Positions 25,374-35,577 of a stretch of 64,000 nt of DNA are shown here, piece after piece. This DNA is from a bacterium. Its GTDB lineage: Bacteria; SAR324; XYD2-FULL-50-16. Where the stretch lies: positions 48,933 to 112,932 of the forward strand of contig JAHJTV010000029.1 in NCBI GenBank assembly GCA_018829445.1, given 5' to 3'. Each line of letters opens with the position of its first letter. Within the stretch, counting starts at the first letter, position 1. Below the pieces are notes generated by a model, which saw nothing but the letters and a program-made list of their open reading frames with translations, was not told the origin of the DNA and did no database searches. Both the position numbers and the translations under genes were made by a program.

Positions 25374-26479
25374 ATGATGAGACTCAATTCGCAATCCGGG
25401 CAATCCAATACCAGAAAATGGCACTTGTGGCAGGTTGAACCTGATTTGGAGTGCAATCTGAATTGTATCATGTGTCCTTGGCGTGGCTATCGAAAACAGC
25501 TGAAAGACGATGGAATAATGGACAAAGCTGTCTGGAATTCTCTAGTACCTTTCTTAAAAGATGTAAAATCGATAGATTTTACCGGCGGAGGGGAACCGCT
25601 GTTGAATGGCAATTTGTTGGATTGGATGCAGCAAGCCAGACATCATGGATGCGAAACCGGATTTTTAACCAACGGGTTGTTGTTGAAACCATCGTTCTCA
25701 GAGAAGCTGATCCAAATTAACCCCGATTGGCTGGCCATATCCATTGATGGCGCTGATGCGGTAAGCTACGAAAGAATTCGCAGGGGATCAAATTTTGATG
25801 AATTGTGCCGCAATATTTCTACCCTTTCCCGGCTTCGGATTTCTGACAAACCCTGGCTCATGATCAATTTTGTTATTATGGAGTCCAATGCAGATCAGCT
25901 GGAAGAGATGGTACGTCTGGCAGCCGGCCTGGGAGTCGATCAGATCAATGTCAAACAGTGTGATGTTATCCGCTCCGATTTTGGCAAGAACCTGGGGATT
26001 TATGCCGGTGAAGAAAACAAGTCTATCAAACGCTATAAAAATTACTCAAACGAGCTCAAAAACTTGCCCGAAAATTGAAATTTAAAATCACTGCCTTTTC
26101 TTTTACAGCAGATGAACAACCTATCTGTGACCAGAACCCCGGCAAATCAATGTTTATAAGCTATGACGGAACAGTCTCACCTTGTATTAATCTGGCATTA
26201 GGCGGTCCTTCCGAATTCTTGGGGTCCCCGGTTCATTTTCCCACAATTCGTTACGGCAATGTTCTTGAGAATAATATAGATAACTTGTGGGAATCAAAAA
26301 CATGTCTCAGCTACAGAATCCGTTTTCAAAATAGAGATAAGATATATGGCAATGTTTTAGCATGATCTGATATCGGAGCCTCCTTATTATCCCTTGAAAG
26401 AGCTTTTCAGGATGCAGTGAAGGCTATGCCTGAAGCACCGGAGGGTTGTAAGACGTGTCATTATTTATATGGGATATAG
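25374..26479 (+). pseudogene. Radical SAM/SPASM-type protein, frameshifted and interrupted by TGA
   Basis: The N-terminal part (25374-26078) has the radical SAM site CNLNCIMC, the GGGEPLL motif and AISIDGAD. Near 26037-26042 the frame shifts by -1 at a run of five A; adding one A would give continuous sequence into the next frame, which reads FKITAFSF, CDQNPGKSMFISYDG and SPCINLA, the start of a SPASM-like Fe-S domain. That frame meets TGA at 26363, yet continues in frame to 26479 with EGCKTCHYLYGI, the usual C-terminal Cys pair. A CGA to TGA change would explain the stop. So a gene of about 368 codons has two lesions. Sequencing error could explain the A-run but less easily the TGA. Target peptide or substrate unknown. 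Confidence 0.75.
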
Positions 26480-26524
26480 GAATCCGGTGAATATGTTTCT
26501 ACCGATTTCTACAACAATCACTGA

Positions 26525-26635
26525 TCACCAAAAGTCTTTGGTTTTGGCACTGAGCCTGGCTGAGTTGATGGCCCTATCCCGCCAGGCAAGCTCATAAGGA
26601 TCACCCGTTGATATTGGCACCTCGCGTTGAACACC
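26525..26635 (-). pseudogene. Short coding remnant, unrecognised
   Basis: A 30-40 codon minus-strand frame ending at 26525 reads GDPYELAWRDRAINSARLSA, which looks like real protein rather than noise. It has no proper start. It lies between the broken radical SAM gene and the next gene, so this small area seems to be decaying. Confidence 0.25.
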
Positions 26636-26685
26636 TCAAGCTTTTGGATCACTCTGGTTAAAACAGGAACCTTGAGCAGCGAATC

Positions 26686-27195
26686 CTAATCATAGGCGTC
26701 GGTGAGCTCTACTTCGCGATTTTGTCCGGTCGGTCTGACATTCGGGTTGTCATTTAGGATGCGGGCGCAGGTGTTCCACCGTAAAGCCGCATCCTGGTTT
26801 CCATCGGGATTGCTTTCCAGAACCTGTTCATATTCGGCCATGGCTTTGACACAATAGTCATGAGCTATGTCGTCTGAGGTAGGTTCGCTCTTGTTGAGAT
26901 GAGCTTTTGCACGACGTTCATAAATGACCCCACGATAGTAAGTTTTACTATGCTCATCGTGAAGTTGATCAAGTACACTTAAAGCATTGTTAAATGCCGG
27001 ATTGATCTCCGTTTTGAATTTGTCCGTATATGCCAGAAGCAGCATGATCAAGGCCTCCTGATTATCGGGTTCCGCACGCAAGATATCAAGGCAGACGCTT
27101 TCCGCTTCCCTGGGTTCATTTAACAAACGGTACCGCTCCGCTTTTTGAAGTGCAGAAGGGATTGATTCAATTTTTAGCGTTTTCAGAGTAAACAT
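26686..27195 (-). CDS. TPR-like helical protein, unknown function
   Basis: A 169-residue soluble helical protein. The ATG at 27195 is behind AAAGGAGG, so the longer frame to 27306 is not used. The pattern ALQKAERYRLLNEPREAESV followed by EPDNQEALIMLL and later AEYEQVLESNPDGNQ is that of tetratricopeptide-type repeats. The last 20 residues (NPNVRPTGQNREVELTDAY) are non-helical. It has no obvious operon partner. Probably a protein-protein interaction module. Confidence 0.6.
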   Translation of the reverse strand: MFTLKTLKIESIPSALQKAERYRLLNEPREAESVCLDILRAEPDNQEALIMLLLAYTDKFKTEINPAFNNALSVLDQLHDEHSKTYYRGVIYERRAKAHLNKSEPTSDDIAHDYCVKAMAEYEQVLESNPDGNQDAALRWNTCARILNDNPNVRPTGQNREVELTDAYD

Positions 27196-27639
27196 GGAAG
27201 CCTCCTTTTGTTTGAAAGTTTTTAAATTCAAAACAATATTTGGATGCTGATACGGTACACGCAGAACATATCTGTAATGCATATCCATCTGAATCTTTAA
27301 AATCAACCGCGCCGTTTTTTATCGAAAGAGGTTGTGTTCCCCTGCAAAATCACCTCCGACATCATTTACAGTAAAACTCAACAGATTGAAAATCTTTTTT
27401 CACTTTTAACAACTCATTTTAACACTGCTTCTTTTCAGTTCCACTTTGTGGTAGTGATATGCCTGCCGAATAATAGTAACACAATCTTGACGATCCAATC
27501 AATCCTCTAAATCCCGATTCAGGATATGAAGTTGTTAGTGTGGAGGCAAAGGCTAATAACGTTATAAACCTATCTTAATTCAGTATCCTGTCATCAACCC
27601 GCCCTTCTGCTTTTAGCTCATCCGATTGTTCCTTGATAA
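27196..27639. other. Intergenic region
   Basis: No gene, hairpin or clear promoter seen in this stretch between two minus-strand genes. Confidence 0.3.
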
Positions 27640-29133
27640 TTATTCGGTCACCTCCCAGAAACCGCCCTTGTTGGGCCCAATACGTCTGATCCGACCGGCT
27701 TTTTTTAATCCCGCAAGCTGTTTTTCCACAGCCCGAGTAGTGATCTGCAGTGCTTCGGCTAATCTCGAAATTGTCATGTTCGGATCTTGTCTTAATTGTT
27801 CTACTATTATTTCCGAACGTTTTCTCGACCGTTTACTGTTTTTCACCGAACTAACCGGAGACTCTTGTAAGACATTACCGGGATTGTTCCTGGCGTATTT
27901 CCAGTATTTTTCATGCTTTTCTTGAATCAGGTACGAATTTCTTTGAGAGTAATTCCGAACTTTTTCCAAGACCGGAAATTCTCTCCGGTATATGATTGCT
28001 GAAAACATGCATCCGTCGCGATCATCTTTGAAGTCAATCGCAGGCCAACTTTCCAAAGCCCTTTTGATACCTGATCCAAGACCTTTATAGGGCAATATGC
28101 CTTTGGCTACGAAGGAAACCAGAATTGGATTACGAATATTGGTATTTCCTGCTTTAATCTTTTCTACCGTTAGATTATTTGGGAGATGACCAGGACTGAC
28201 GATTTCTACCCTATTATCAAATATGAATAGCCGAATCGGTGCACTGATCATGTAATCCCGGTGAGACAGGGCATTAACCAGCAATTCTTCAAACACCGAT
28301 TCCGGAACTTCCGGTTTCCCGGGATAGTTTACCCCTTTTCCTGCTTGCAGTTTATGCAAGTTACGCATGATGAAGGCCAAAGCATCCTTAAACATCTTGT
28401 CCATCGGTCCCGAAAAATCTTCACTATCCAAATAATCCGAAGGGTGAAAATCATTCCCCGGATAACGAATAGCTTTAATGATGAATTGTGGCCTGATCCA
28501 TTCAGGTCTTTCAGCAAATAAGAGAGCGCCGGCCAGATTAAGTGCCCCATCTTCAGTTACCAGATTTAAATTCTGTAGCAGATTTGTCTGGTCTTTGATG
28601 GAATCCGGATATTCCAGCTGATAAACATCTCTGATGAAATCTCTGAAACGCAGTTTATCCAATTTATCTATTCCTGCTTTTGTCGGCAATTCATCGGCAT
28701 GAAACTGAGCAACATTCTGAAATACTCTTCTCAATTCCTCTTTTGAGTTGATCCGACGTTTATCAGCCCCACATTTTAGCCAGATTATACCGTTTTTATC
28801 AAAATAGGGTTTGTCAATTCCTTTAGGAATCGTCACAACAATGATCACTCGTCCATTGTTAAGGGCAATATTTTTTGTGAGAACGTTTAGTGGACTTCGG
28901 ACATGCTGACTGGCCGCATTACTGATCAACTGATTAATTCGGCTAAGATCCTTCGGATCCAAGCCTTCCAAATTACCATTGTCAGCGACACCAATATAGA
29001 TATCGCCACCTTCGCAATTAGCAAACGCTACCATCTCTGCTGCCAGGGAGTTGACATTCCTTACATCAACCTTAAACTGGCGGCTGCTATCTTCACCAAT
29101 TTTGGACAGGGATTGTAGAGAAGAAAGGTTCAT
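27640..29133 (-). CDS. AlbA_2/Schlafen-domain ATP-binding regulator with C-terminal winged helix
   Basis: A 497-residue protein. Residues about 10-130 are the AlbA_2 (Schlafen AAA_4) domain, with AAEMVAFANCEGGDIYIGV. The middle (about 265-370) is the HATPase-like C-terminal domain found in these proteins (EELLVNALSHRDY, NRVEIVSPGHLP, GLGSGIKRALE). Residues 430-497 form a winged HTH (MTISRLAEALQITTRAVEKQLAGLKKAG). Such proteins are annotated as transcriptional regulators or RecG-like; some are part of defence or mobile loci. The gene is single, with large spacers on both sides. Confidence 0.82.
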   Translation of the reverse strand: MNLSSLQSLSKIGEDSSRQFKVDVRNVNSLAAEMVAFANCEGGDIYIGVADNGNLEGLDPKDLSRINQLISNAASQHVRSPLNVLTKNIALNNGRVIIVVTIPKGIDKPYFDKNGIIWLKCGADKRRINSKEELRRVFQNVAQFHADELPTKAGIDKLDKLRFRDFIRDVYQLEYPDSIKDQTNLLQNLNLVTEDGALNLAGALLFAERPEWIRPQFIIKAIRYPGNDFHPSDYLDSEDFSGPMDKMFKDALAFIMRNLHKLQAGKGVNYPGKPEVPESVFEELLVNALSHRDYMISAPIRLFIFDNRVEIVSPGHLPNNLTVEKIKAGNTNIRNPILVSFVAKGILPYKGLGSGIKRALESWPAIDFKDDRDGCMFSAIIYRREFPVLEKVRNYSQRNSYLIQEKHEKYWKYARNNPGNVLQESPVSSVKNSKRSRKRSEIIVEQLRQDPNMTISRLAEALQITTRAVEKQLAGLKKAGRIRRIGPNKGGFWEVTE

Positions 29134-29756
29134 GTTTTTCCATTAAGTTTTACAAAACAGTTAGATAAAGTGCAATTTTTGTTTCCGATACCCAATCTTA
29201 ATTTGTTCGAGAAGTGCGAATCTGTTTAGAGATTAAAAAGTCTTCATCCCGAACATTTGCGTTTTTCTTGAAATAATCCGAACGAAAATTGATAATTACC
29301 GAATAGAAATCAAAATGGTATTCATTTATTCCGAAAAAATTCTGTGCAATCTTAAAATACTGCCATTCTGCCGTCAAGAAATCTTTCTTTTTTTCGGAAT
29401 AAGTTCACTTCATCCAATTCATGGGACATCAAGATGATGGAATTTGTGTTTTGGGTATAGTTTGTTCTGTTTTTAGCTTTTAAAGGTACCGGAACAATGT
29501 GTCAAAAGAGTAGCTCTTGACTGCCTGCTCTCTCCATGCAGATTATAAGGATATACTGTAAGCTCATTTGAAAGGAAAAAGTATAGCTTGTTTTTTTATA
29601 GAAAAAACTCATCTTTTCGATTCGCTTTGCTTACAGTCCTTACATTGGGAAAAGGCTAAATGTAAAAACATTTCATAGCAGTCGCTTCTGAATGGCAATT
29701 GAGCAGATCATTAATCTGAATACGAGACTTGAATAAAACACCGAAATATCCTGATT
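29134..29756. other. Intergenic region between divergent genes
   Basis: About 620 AT-rich bases. No gene, repeat or convincing promoter was recognised. Confidence 0.3.
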
Positions 29757-30758
29757 GTGAAGATTATGAATGGAGTTATTTTGTTGGTTAAAAAGCAGTG
29801 GTTTATCATTGCTTTGATTGCTTCCGTGGCATTGGGAGTTCTGTTTCCGCAGGTTTCCTCCCTAAATAAGGGTGGTTGGATTACAACGACTATTGTGGCA
29901 CTGGTATTCCTTGGAATGGGATTCACCCTTCCTTCAGAATCACTGATTGCCGGTTTGGGAAAATGGAAATTACATCTGTTTATCCAATTCTATATTTTCC
30001 TGTTTATTCCAGCGTTTTTTATTTTATCCCTATCATTTTTCAAGGAGTTGATTTCCACCGAACTATACATTGGATTGCTTGCATTGGCAGTACTACCTAC
30101 AACTATTTCAACTTGCACAGTTTTTACTCAAATAAGCCGTGGAGATGTGGTACTTACCCTGTTCAATGCCTCGTTTTCAAATCTTATTGGCGTTTTTATA
30201 TCGCCCTTGCTTCTTTCATTGTTATTGCGCGAAGTTGGCAGGACCATGCCCTTGTCTGTTCTCGTTGGCATCATTACAGGACTGGCTCTAAAAATGGTTC
30301 TACCACTTGTTGCTGGTCAGATGTTGCGGTTTATATTTCTGAAAACGACAGCAAAATTACAGAGAGTAATTGGGATCATCAGTAACATAATGATTCTCAC
30401 CATTGTATTTTTTACTCTGGCAAAATCTGCATCAACCCCTTTGCTTGGCGAGAGTATGGGATTGATGCTGATACCTGTTATTTATCTTATAGTTGTTCAT
30501 TTTCTGCTTATTCTGATTTCCCTATGTTTTTCCAGGTTGTTTAAACTGACCGGCTCCGAGACGATCTCCGTTATGTATACAACACCACAAAAAACCCTTG
30601 CCATGGGTATTCCTCTGCTATCTGCCTATTTCGCCGATGATCCGCTGGTTCTTGGAATTGCCATTCTCCCACTTCTTTTTTATCATCCCTGGGAGTTGCT
30701 CATCTCAGGCGTTCTTAAATCTTTGCCTATTGTGAGACGTTGGGGGAGAGAGGGCTAA
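29757..30758 (+). CDS. Bile acid:sodium symporter family transporter (SBF-like, YfeH type)
   Basis: A 333-residue membrane protein with about ten hydrophobic segments. Signature segments are FLGMGFTLPSESL, AVLPTTISTCTVFTQISRGD and TPQKTLAMGIPLL near the C-terminus, typical of the SBF-like (PF13593 type) branch. The substrate of this branch is generally not known. The start is GTG at 29757 or ATG at 29766; neither has a strong ribosome site. Confidence 0.82.
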   Translation: MKIMNGVILLVKKQWFIIALIASVALGVLFPQVSSLNKGGWITTTIVALVFLGMGFTLPSESLIAGLGKWKLHLFIQFYIFLFIPAFFILSLSFFKELISTELYIGLLALAVLPTTISTCTVFTQISRGDVVLTLFNASFSNLIGVFISPLLLSLLLREVGRTMPLSVLVGIITGLALKMVLPLVAGQMLRFIFLKTTAKLQRVIGIISNIMILTIVFFTLAKSASTPLLGESMGLMLIPVIYLIVVHFLLILISLCFSRLFKLTGSETISVMYTTPQKTLAMGIPLLSAYFADDPLVLGIAILPLLFYHPWELLISGVLKSLPIVRRWGREG

Positions 30759-30953
30759 TCGCTCCTGAGGCGGCCATGATCAATTGTAAATGATCCGGTT
30801 ATTGAGTTTTTCGTCAATTCCATATACTTTGGGTCAAGATGACATATCACGGATTTGCCTGTAAGGACTTTTTATTCTGTCTAGCTGGCTTGAATACAAT
30901 ATTCGCATCAATTCGTCTGGTAATTTTTGTACTCTCAGAAAACGAGAATAAAC

Positions 30954-31652
30954 ATGCATTTGAAACAAATAATAATCGACCAAAGCAGGTTTCCCACTGA
31001 GGAGGAGTATCCATTTAATCTTTCCGTTTTCAAGAAAACTCAGCGGCTAGAACTAACACACCCGGTGACAATTCTAACCGGAGAGAATGGTTCGGGAAAA
31101 TCGACTTTTCTCAAAGGTTTATGTCGCAGGTGCAACATTCACATCTGGGAAGGGGCGATGCGTACACCCTATCGTTTTAATCCTTATGAAAACATGTTGC
31201 CTCAAGTCCTGGATCTTGAGTGGACAAACGGATCGGTTCAAGGGTCTTTTTTTTCTCCCGAATTATTTCGTAACTATTCACAATTGGTTGACGAGTGGGC
31301 CACCAGCAGCCCCGGAGTATTGAAACACTATGGTGGATCATCATTGGTTACACAATCCCATGGTCAATCCTGCATGGCTTATTTCAAATCAATGTATAAG
31401 GTTGAAGGTCTCTATTTTCTCGATGAGCCCGAATCCGCCCTTTCACCAAAAACGCAACTGGAACTGCTGGCACTATTGACAGAAACGAGTAAAAAAGGAC
31501 ATGCACAATTTATCATTGCGACACACTCCCCAATACTGATGTCCTGTGATCAGGCTGCACTTTATAGCTTTGACGGTGAAACCATTGAGTCCACAAGTTT
31601 TAAGAAGACTGAACATTATAAAGTCTACCACGAATTTTTTAACGGGCGATAG
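30954..31652 (+). CDS. AAA/ABC-type ATPase (OLD/RecF-like, predicted)
   Basis: A 232-residue soluble ATPase. Walker A is LTGENGSGKSTFL (about residue 42), the signature-like segment is VTQSHGQSC, Walker B is GLYFLDEPESALSP, and the H-loop is FIIATHSPIL. The pattern matches small SMC/ABC-type 'AAA family ATPases' without membrane domains. The ATG at 30954 is preferred to a TTG nine codons upstream. It stands alone; no nuclease partner is seen next to it. Confidence 0.85.
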   Translation: MHLKQIIIDQSRFPTEEEYPFNLSVFKKTQRLELTHPVTILTGENGSGKSTFLKGLCRRCNIHIWEGAMRTPYRFNPYENMLPQVLDLEWTNGSVQGSFFSPELFRNYSQLVDEWATSSPGVLKHYGGSSLVTQSHGQSCMAYFKSMYKVEGLYFLDEPESALSPKTQLELLALLTETSKKGHAQFIIATHSPILMSCDQAALYSFDGETIESTSFKKTEHYKVYHEFFNGR

Positions 31653-31845
31653 AGCTGGAATCCCAGTTCATGAAGATTTGGATAATGGTCTTGGTTTTAG
31701 ACAAACACAATTTATTGATAGTGGGGATGCCGTCCATTTACCGGGTGGACTTGAAGGATTGACCGGGGATCTGTTAGAAGAATCGCTTGTTTGGAGCACG
31801 AGAGAGGATTTTTTTAAAAAAAAAGATTCTGAATAATAGATATGA

Positions 31846-33369
31846 TTACTGCTTATCCAATCGATACACTGCAAAATTACCGATCTGGGTAATTTTCACC
31901 ATAGAGAAGTCTCTCAAACCTGAAATCATTGATATGGGGATTTCGCTGACAACATACCTTATGCCTTGCTCGTAATACTCCTTGAGTTTTTCTTTCTCAA
32001 CGGACGGACTTAATGACAACCCCTTTCGGTGAAGATAGTACAGATAGACTATGGGGGTATTATCTCCAAAGACCATAATACGTGCGTCTTCGGGGATGGC
32101 TTGCTGGATCTCCTCCGACTGGTATAATAATTCATTGGGGACCTGTTTCGCCCACAACCATCTGTGACCCACTCTGCCAACCATGACAAAAGGAATGCAA
32201 AAAAGCAAAATACAAATAAACAATCGAGCTTTGCCACTACGCAGACTTATTTCGATGCCATAAGTGCTCCCCATGGCGGCAAAAACCAGAATCGGTGTCA
32301 TGTAATAAGCATGTTGGCGAAACCGGCTAAAGAAAAAAAGACTAAAAATCAGGAAACTGATTAACCACATGACCCAAAATTGACCCTGCTTACTTCTCCA
32401 TTTTTTATTTTTTAGCGCAAAATAACTCCCGATTAGAAAGAAAGGGATAGCCATGGTATTTACGTACATTTCCAGAAACCATTGAATGACTGCAGGTTTC
32501 AAGGTTGCTATGAAGTCCTGCCAGGATTGCATGAAATGACGTGCTGACAATGTTACGCCTTTCTGACGCTCATATGGTGCTAATTCGGCCAGGTTGTTCG
32601 AATGCAAATAGATCAGGGCGTTAGGGATAAGAACAATCAGTAATGACACGAATGCCACAACCAGGGTTATATAGTTGCGGTCCTTATAGAATTGATAAAA
32701 AAACAGATAGGCAACAGACAAACCAAAAAACAGATAAGTAGCTTTTGAAAGCGTTCCGAGCGATATCAACAATATTCCCAGCCAGAATTTATAGTTCCAG
32801 GATTGTTGCTCCAGTTGGGGATTGATTAACGCAATCCCCAGAATAAACCAGGTCAAGGCCGGCATATTTGGAGAGGCCGTGATGGAATAATAGAAAAAAT
32901 AGGGGGAGAAACTGATAAAAAAGGTGAACCAGCGAGCACGAGATTCACTAGCACCAAAGCTGCGCATGAATTTGTGGCTGCTAAAAATGAGAACAATGCC
33001 CATCAACAGCATCATCAATCGACTGTTGGCATGAGAAAAACCAGTGATCTGATATGAAATTCCGATTAAATAGGGCAATAACGGGAATTCAAAATATAAA
33101 GCCCCCTTGTCATCAGCAGCAATGCGAACATCTTGCGAAGGGTAAAAAAAAGAGTCTTTTTCCTCGTAATAGTTTCTGGCTTCTGCAGTCCACACCACCT
33201 GTCGCCAGGTATGTTGGCCCATGGGAGGCAGAGAAATAATAGGAATGTGTAAGATGATTTGAATTGCTGCTATTGTCAGTAAAAAACGTTTTGTTGACCA
33301 GCCTGCCAATGTTGTTGAAATTTTCTCAATCAACAGATTAATGGCAGATACTTTTGTCGTTTGGGTCAT
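31846..33369 (-). CDS. ArnT-like GT-C glycosyltransferase (GT39/GT83 type)
   Basis: A 507-residue membrane protein with roughly ten to twelve hydrophobic segments and a periplasmic C-terminal part. The first loop has HTWRQVVWTAEARNYYEE, like the acidic catalytic loop of PMT/ArnT enzymes, followed by EFPLLPYLIG. Such enzymes use polyprenyl-phosphate sugars to glycosylate lipid or protein in the periplasm. It is 24 bp downstream of a GT2 polyprenyl-phosphate sugar synthase, which would supply its donor. Confidence 0.82.
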   Translation of the reverse strand: MTQTTKVSAINLLIEKISTTLAGWSTKRFLLTIAAIQIILHIPIISLPPMGQHTWRQVVWTAEARNYYEEKDSFFYPSQDVRIAADDKGALYFEFPLLPYLIGISYQITGFSHANSRLMMLLMGIVLIFSSHKFMRSFGASESRARWFTFFISFSPYFFYYSITASPNMPALTWFILGIALINPQLEQQSWNYKFWLGILLISLGTLSKATYLFFGLSVAYLFFYQFYKDRNYITLVVAFVSLLIVLIPNALIYLHSNNLAELAPYERQKGVTLSARHFMQSWQDFIATLKPAVIQWFLEMYVNTMAIPFFLIGSYFALKNKKWRSKQGQFWVMWLISFLIFSLFFFSRFRQHAYYMTPILVFAAMGSTYGIEISLRSGKARLFICILLFCIPFVMVGRVGHRWLWAKQVPNELLYQSEEIQQAIPEDARIMVFGDNTPIVYLYYLHRKGLSLSPSVEKEKLKEYYEQGIRYVVSEIPISMISGLRDFSMVKITQIGNFAVYRLDKQ

Positions 33370-33393
33370 ATTATTCTGGACGTTAAAAGCAGA

Positions 33394-34326
33394 TTATTCA
33401 GGCTCTTCCTCTTTACCAACAGTTTCACTGACTAAAAATCTCGTATCATATGTCATCAGCATATAAATTCTGCCGAGATACTCACCAATGATTCCCAGAG
33501 AAAACAATACAAGACCGATCAAAATCAGAAGCAATATGGTAATTGTTGTCCATCCTTCCGTATCGATTAAACCGGTAAAGTATTCATAGAGATAATAGGG
33601 AATAAGCAAAAAGCCAAACAGCGATACAATGAAACCTAAGTAGGTTGAGATTCTCAAGGGGACGATGGAAAAGCTTGTAACTATTTTCAGGAACAATTTA
33701 ACGGATCTGCCCAGGGTGAAGTTGCTTTCTCCCTGATTTCTTTTATAATGAGTTGCGGGAATTTTGGAAACATTCTGTGTCAGGTTCAAAATGATTCCAT
33801 CAATGTAAGGATATTGTCCTCGGTATTTTATGATCTCATCCACCAATTTCTTTTTAATAATCTTATAGGGAGAGATATACAAACCTTTTGGTTTATTCAG
33901 GAGTAGTGAGGCCACTTTTCCGTTCACCCAGCTGCCAAGGTTTTTCCAAAAAGCTTGTTCTTTTTTAAAAAAATCCGCGTATACGACATCAAATCCCTTC
34001 TGACAGGCATCGTAAAGTTTTAACAAATCTGATGGTGAATGCTGCAGATCGTCATCCATAATCACGACATATTTGCCCTGTACATGGTGCAGACCAGCCA
34101 GTATTGCATTATCCTGTCCATAGTTCCTGTTGAGGCGAAGTCCTGTAACATTGGCGTAGCTGGTTGATATCTCTTTTATAACTTCCCAGCTGTTGTCCTT
34201 GCTTCTATCGTCGACCATAATGATTTCATGGTCGTGTTTTTCCAGAGCAGATTGAATCTGGGAGACCAGTTCTTTCAGATTCGATTCACTATTAAATACA
34301 GGTATGACAATGCTAATTTCTATCAT
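33394..34326 (-). CDS. ArnC/GtrB-like polyprenyl-phosphate glycosyltransferase
   Basis: A 310-residue GT2 enzyme. The GT-A domain begins IEISIVIPVFNSE and has MVDDRSKDNS and the DDDLQHSP motif (D-D-D for metal/nucleotide sugar), then RNQGESNF. Two C-terminal membrane segments (about 230-250 and 262-285) match ArnC/GtrB/DPM1-like synthases that load a sugar on undecaprenyl phosphate. It is the middle gene of the trio aminotransferase-GT2-GT-C. Confidence 0.87.
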   Translation of the reverse strand: MIEISIVIPVFNSESNLKELVSQIQSALEKHDHEIIMVDDRSKDNSWEVIKEISTSYANVTGLRLNRNYGQDNAILAGLHHVQGKYVVIMDDDLQHSPSDLLKLYDACQKGFDVVYADFFKKEQAFWKNLGSWVNGKVASLLLNKPKGLYISPYKIIKKKLVDEIIKYRGQYPYIDGIILNLTQNVSKIPATHYKRNQGESNFTLGRSVKLFLKIVTSFSIVPLRISTYLGFIVSLFGFLLIPYYLYEYFTGLIDTEGWTTITILLLILIGLVLFSLGIIGEYLGRIYMLMTYDTRFLVSETVGKEEEPE

Positions 34327-34431
34327 ATTATTCTTATGACTTTTTTATGATTTTCTTTTATTTCGCCCAAAAACCTTACCAATAGGACATTATACCGGGT
34401 AAAAGATGTATTAAGGAGTTATGGATCAGAC

Positions 34432-35577
34432 TTAAAAACAGTTTTTGATGGTGTTGATAATATAGTCTACTTCGCCGTTGGACAACCCCGGAGATAGAGG
34501 AATACTCACCGTTTTTTCCCCAATTTCCTTACTGTTTGGATAATCTTCTTCAATCCAGCCATATTTTTCCCGATAAAATGTGTGGCTTGGGATTGCTTGA
34601 TAATGGACACCCACTCCGATGTTGTTCTTTTGCATATAGTTTAAAAAACCATCCCTGGTTATTCCGGATTCATCTTGAATCAAAACCGGGAATAGATGAT
34701 AACCATGTTTGACATTTTTGGCAGGCTCTGCCGGTAGTTTGATTGGAAGTCCTCTCAGTTCCTTTTGGTATCTATCCCAAATCTCCTTTCTTCTCTGCCA
34801 TGATGGTTCGATTTTTGCCAACTGATGAAGGCCCATGGCAGCCTGAATATCCATCATGTTATACTTGAATCCTGCTGCCATGACGTCATAGTGCTTATAT
34901 CCGGTATCGGAAAACCGATGCCAGGCATCTCGACTTAAGCCATGTAAGGCCATAATCTTAAGTTTATTGGCATGATTTTCATCTTCAGTTAGGACCATTC
35001 CTCCTTCCCCGGTGGTCAGGTTTTTAGTGACATAGAAACTGAAACATCCAAAATCACCGATGGTTCCAACATGTTTACCTGAGTATGTGGTCTCGATTGC
35101 ATGCGCACAGTCCTCAATAACCTTTAGATTGTATTTTCTGGCTATCTTCATTAACTTATCCATTTCACAGGCATTACCGGCAAAATGAACAGGGATTATT
35201 GCCTTTGTTTTATTCGTGATTTTTGCTTCTATCTGGGCTGTATCGATACAATATGTCTCCCTATCGCAATCCACTATAACGGGTGTCGCTCCGCTGTGAA
35301 TAATGGCATTAACTGTCGAACAAAATGTCATCGACGTTGTTATAACTTCATCCTGATCACCTATTCCAGCAACAATTATGCTGAGATGCAAAGCAGATGT
35401 GCAGGAATTAACGGCGACCGCGTATCTGGAGTTTTCATATTCCTTGAATCTTTCTTCAAAGAGTTTTACTTTCGGACCGGTACCAATCCAGCCGGATTTT
35501 ATTGAATCGACAACTTCATTGGTTTCTTCTTCGCCAAAATGCGGTCTTCCAAAAACGATGAATTTTTCTACTGACAT
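34432..35577 (-). CDS. ArnB-like DegT/DnrJ/EryC1/StrS sugar aminotransferase
   Basis: A 381-residue PLP enzyme of the sugar-aminotransferase family. Key segments are VAVNSCTSALHLS, VIEDCAHAIETTY and SFYVTKNLTTGEGGM, which carries the PLP lysine. The start at 35577 follows AAAGGTG; the longer frame is not needed. In lipid A modification ArnB makes UDP-Ara4N; in other pathways homologues make other amino sugars. Its neighbours ArnC- and ArnT-like suggest an amino sugar transferred to an envelope acceptor. ArnA, ArnD, ArnE and ArnF homologues are not present here. Confidence 0.85.
   Translation of the reverse strand: MSVEKFIVFGRPHFGEEETNEVVDSIKSGWIGTGPKVKLFEERFKEYENSRYAVAVNSCTSALHLSIIVAGIGDQDEVITTSMTFCSTVNAIIHSGATPVIVDCDRETYCIDTAQIEAKITNKTKAIIPVHFAGNACEMDKLMKIARKYNLKVIEDCAHAIETTYSGKHVGTIGDFGCFSFYVTKNLTTGEGGMVLTEDENHANKLKIMALHGLSRDAWHRFSDTGYKHYDVMAAGFKYNMMDIQAAMGLHQLAKIEPSWQRRKEIWDRYQKELRGLPIKLPAEPAKNVKHGYHLFPVLIQDESGITRDGFLNYMQKNNIGVGVHYQAIPSHTFYREKYGWIEEDYPNSKEIGEKTVSIPLSPGLSNGEVDYIINTIKNCF

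Noticed and set aside
26031..26045. Programmed -1 frameshift in the radical SAM gene
   Set aside because: The local sequence T AAA AAT does not fit the X XXY YYZ slippery pattern, and a second lesion (TGA) follows, so decay is more likely.
31546..31836. 96-codon frame overlapping and following the AAA ATPase gene
   Set aside because: First part is an out-of-frame shadow of the ATPase; the rest has no recognisable features.
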